From NCBI RefSeq assembly GCF_023736115.1, contig NZ_JAKQZC010000003.1:1-64000 (forward strand): a stretch of 64,000 nt of DNA, read 5' to 3'. The position numbers were made by a program, and so were the translations under genes. The notes under the pieces are model-generated. The model was not told the DNA's origin and searched no databases. It was given only the letters and a program-made list of their open reading frames with translations. Positions 63,005-64,000 of this stretch are shown piece after piece. Each line of letters opens with the position of its first letter. Position 1 is the first letter of the stretch. The DNA is from Salinicola avicenniae (GTDB lineage Bacteria; Pseudomonadota; Gammaproteobacteria; Pseudomonadales; Halomonadaceae).

Positions 63005-64000
63005 CTACTCCGAGAACTCGACCCAACGCGAAGGGTGGTCGTCCCCGACGTTGTCTTCCCAGCCGTCGATCTGCGGATTGACCAGGTTACGGGTGACGTA
63101 GGTCAGCATGGGAATAAAGGCATAGTCGTCCAGGGCCACGTTTTCGGCCTGCTCGAGCAGCGCCTCGCGGGCGTCGAGGTCCTGGGTCTGTGCAGCTTCA
63201 TCCATCAGTGCGTCGTAGTCGTCGCTGGCATAGGCGCCGTAATTGTTGCCCACCCCCGAGTGCAATAGCGTGAGGAAGTTCTCGGCATCATTGTAATCGG
63301 CGATCCAGCCAGCACGGGCGACGTCGAAATCCCCCTGCTGAATGGTCTGGTAGTGGACGGTGGCTTCCGAGTTGATCATCTCGACGTCGACGCCCAAGGG
63401 TTGCCACATCGCCGCCACGGCGATGGCGATCTTCTTGTGCTCGTCGCTGGTGTTGTAGCGCAGACGCAGATGCAGGGGATGGTCCGGTCCGTAGCCGGCC
63501 TCCTCGAGCAGCGATTTCGCCCGGGCCAGGCGGGCGTCCATGTCGTCGCTGCCGAGGTCCATCTGCTGTGCGTCATAGTGGTTCGTGCCCGGCGGCACCA
63601 TGGCCGTAGACGCCTTGAAGCTGCCGGCCATGATCTGCTCGGAAAGCACGTTGCGGCGAACCGTCAGGTTGAGTGCCTCGCGCACGCGCCTGTCGGCGGT
63701 GGCGTAGCCCTCGCGGTTGTTGAGCACGTAGTAGTAGGAGCCGAGCATCGGGCTCATGTGTGTGGCGTCGGGCAGGTTGTCGGTCAGCCACTGATAGCGG
63801 CTGGAGGGGTAGTCGCGCAGCACGTCGAGCTCGCCGGCACGGAAACGCGAGATGCCGGCATTGCGGTCCTCGACGGTGTAGTAGTTGACGCCATCGAGCG
63901 CGACCTCGTCGGCATCGTAATAGGTCGAGCTCTTCTCGACCGAGATGCGCGACTGGGAGACCCATTCGACCGGCTTGAACGCGCCGTTGGTCGCAATATG
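63005..64000 (-). CDS. Peptide-binding protein 3 (OppA/MppA type), C-terminal part
   Basis: The frame is open from the right edge of the window to its stop: 331 codons, roughly the last 60 percent of a protein of about 530-550. Same family-5 marks as its neighbours: ATNGAFKPVEWVSQSRIS, NNREGYATADRRVREALNLTV, RLRYNTSDEHKKIAIAVAAMWQPLGVDV, WIADYNDAENFLTLLHSGV, DDHPSRWVEFSE. The signal peptide and promoter lie outside. It is 4 nt from the NlpC/P60 start, so the two are translated together. Confidence 0.93.
   Translation of the reverse strand, partial: HIATNGAFKPVEWVSQSRISVEKSSTYYDADEVALDGVNYYTVEDRNAGISRFRAGELDVLRDYPSSRYQWLTDNLPDATHMSPMLGSYYYVLNNREGYATADRRVREALNLTVRRNVLSEQIMAGSFKASTAMVPPGTNHYDAQQMDLGSDDMDARLARAKSLLEEAGYGPDHPLHLRLRYNTSDEHKKIAIAVAAMWQPLGVDVEMINSEATVHYQTIQQGDFDVARAGWIADYNDAENFLTLLHSGVGNNYGAYASDDYDALMDEAAQTQDLDAREALLEQAENVALDDYAFIPMLTYVTRNLVNPQIDGWEDNVGDDHPSRWVEFSE

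Overview
This is a contiguous stretch of chromosome from a high-GC gammaproteobacterium, most likely a member of the Halomonadaceae (Halomonas/Salinicola/Kushneria type). That placement rests on gene content and gene order: xerD-dsbC-hom-thrC-recJ, ypjD/yfjD next to ffh, rpsP-rimM-trmD-rplS, minCDE, and a free-standing DUF349 protein beside an initiator tRNA. It is an inference, because no complete rRNA is present. I see no insertion sequence, prophage, integrase cassette or CRISPR array. Almost everything is intact and densely packed.

Layout. 0-0.15 kb: the 3' end of a 5S rRNA gene and its terminator. 0.5-13.2 kb: mostly single genes and short operons. These are a small lipoprotein, a Tim44-like membrane protein, yaaA, tas, a Sel1 protein, a DEDDh exonuclease, a LysR regulator divergent from an EamA-type exporter, a LOG-family hydrolase, a ybaK/unknown/DUF501 operon, a small HNH protein, a patB-type beta-lyase, a CnoX-like thioredoxin and a DUF3750 protein. 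13.3-20 kb: initiator tRNA, DUF349 protein, minCDE and sbcB. 20-26.4 kb: a pitrilysin protease, a degenerate SRAP-family protein, and a TetR regulator coupled to an LplT/PlsC fusion. 26.4-32.9 kb: yfjD and ypjD divergent from ffh, then the trmD ribosomal operon. 32.9-40.2 kb: xerD, dsbC, hom, thrC, recJ and a YitT protein. 40.2-43.6 kb: a metal-responsive operon on the minus strand (MerR regulator, copA, and a 24-codon membrane peptide with a consensus ribosome binding site). 43.8-45.2 kb: a FadL-type outer-membrane channel.

From 45.2 kb to the right edge nearly every gene is on the minus strand and concerns peptide uptake or breakdown. In transcription order from the right these are: a peptide-binding protein (cut by the window edge), an NlpC/P60 cell-wall peptidase, two more peptide-binding proteins, two permeases, a fused double ATPase and an exported M3 oligopeptidase. 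After an AT-rich gap come tonB, exbB, exbD, a large TonB-dependent receptor and an exported M13 peptidase. Read together this looks like a peptide and murein-peptide scavenging locus spanning both membranes, with its own energy-transducing TonB system. The individual families are well known; the linked function is my inference.

The items most worth a second look are the SRAP protein in which all four catalytic positions are changed, the tiny ORF at the end of copA, the three-binding-protein peptide locus with an embedded cell-wall peptidase, and several regulatory sites. Those sites are a MerR-type promoter, a PsrA-like box before fadL, and a consensus tRNA promoter lying in the end of the DUF349 gene.
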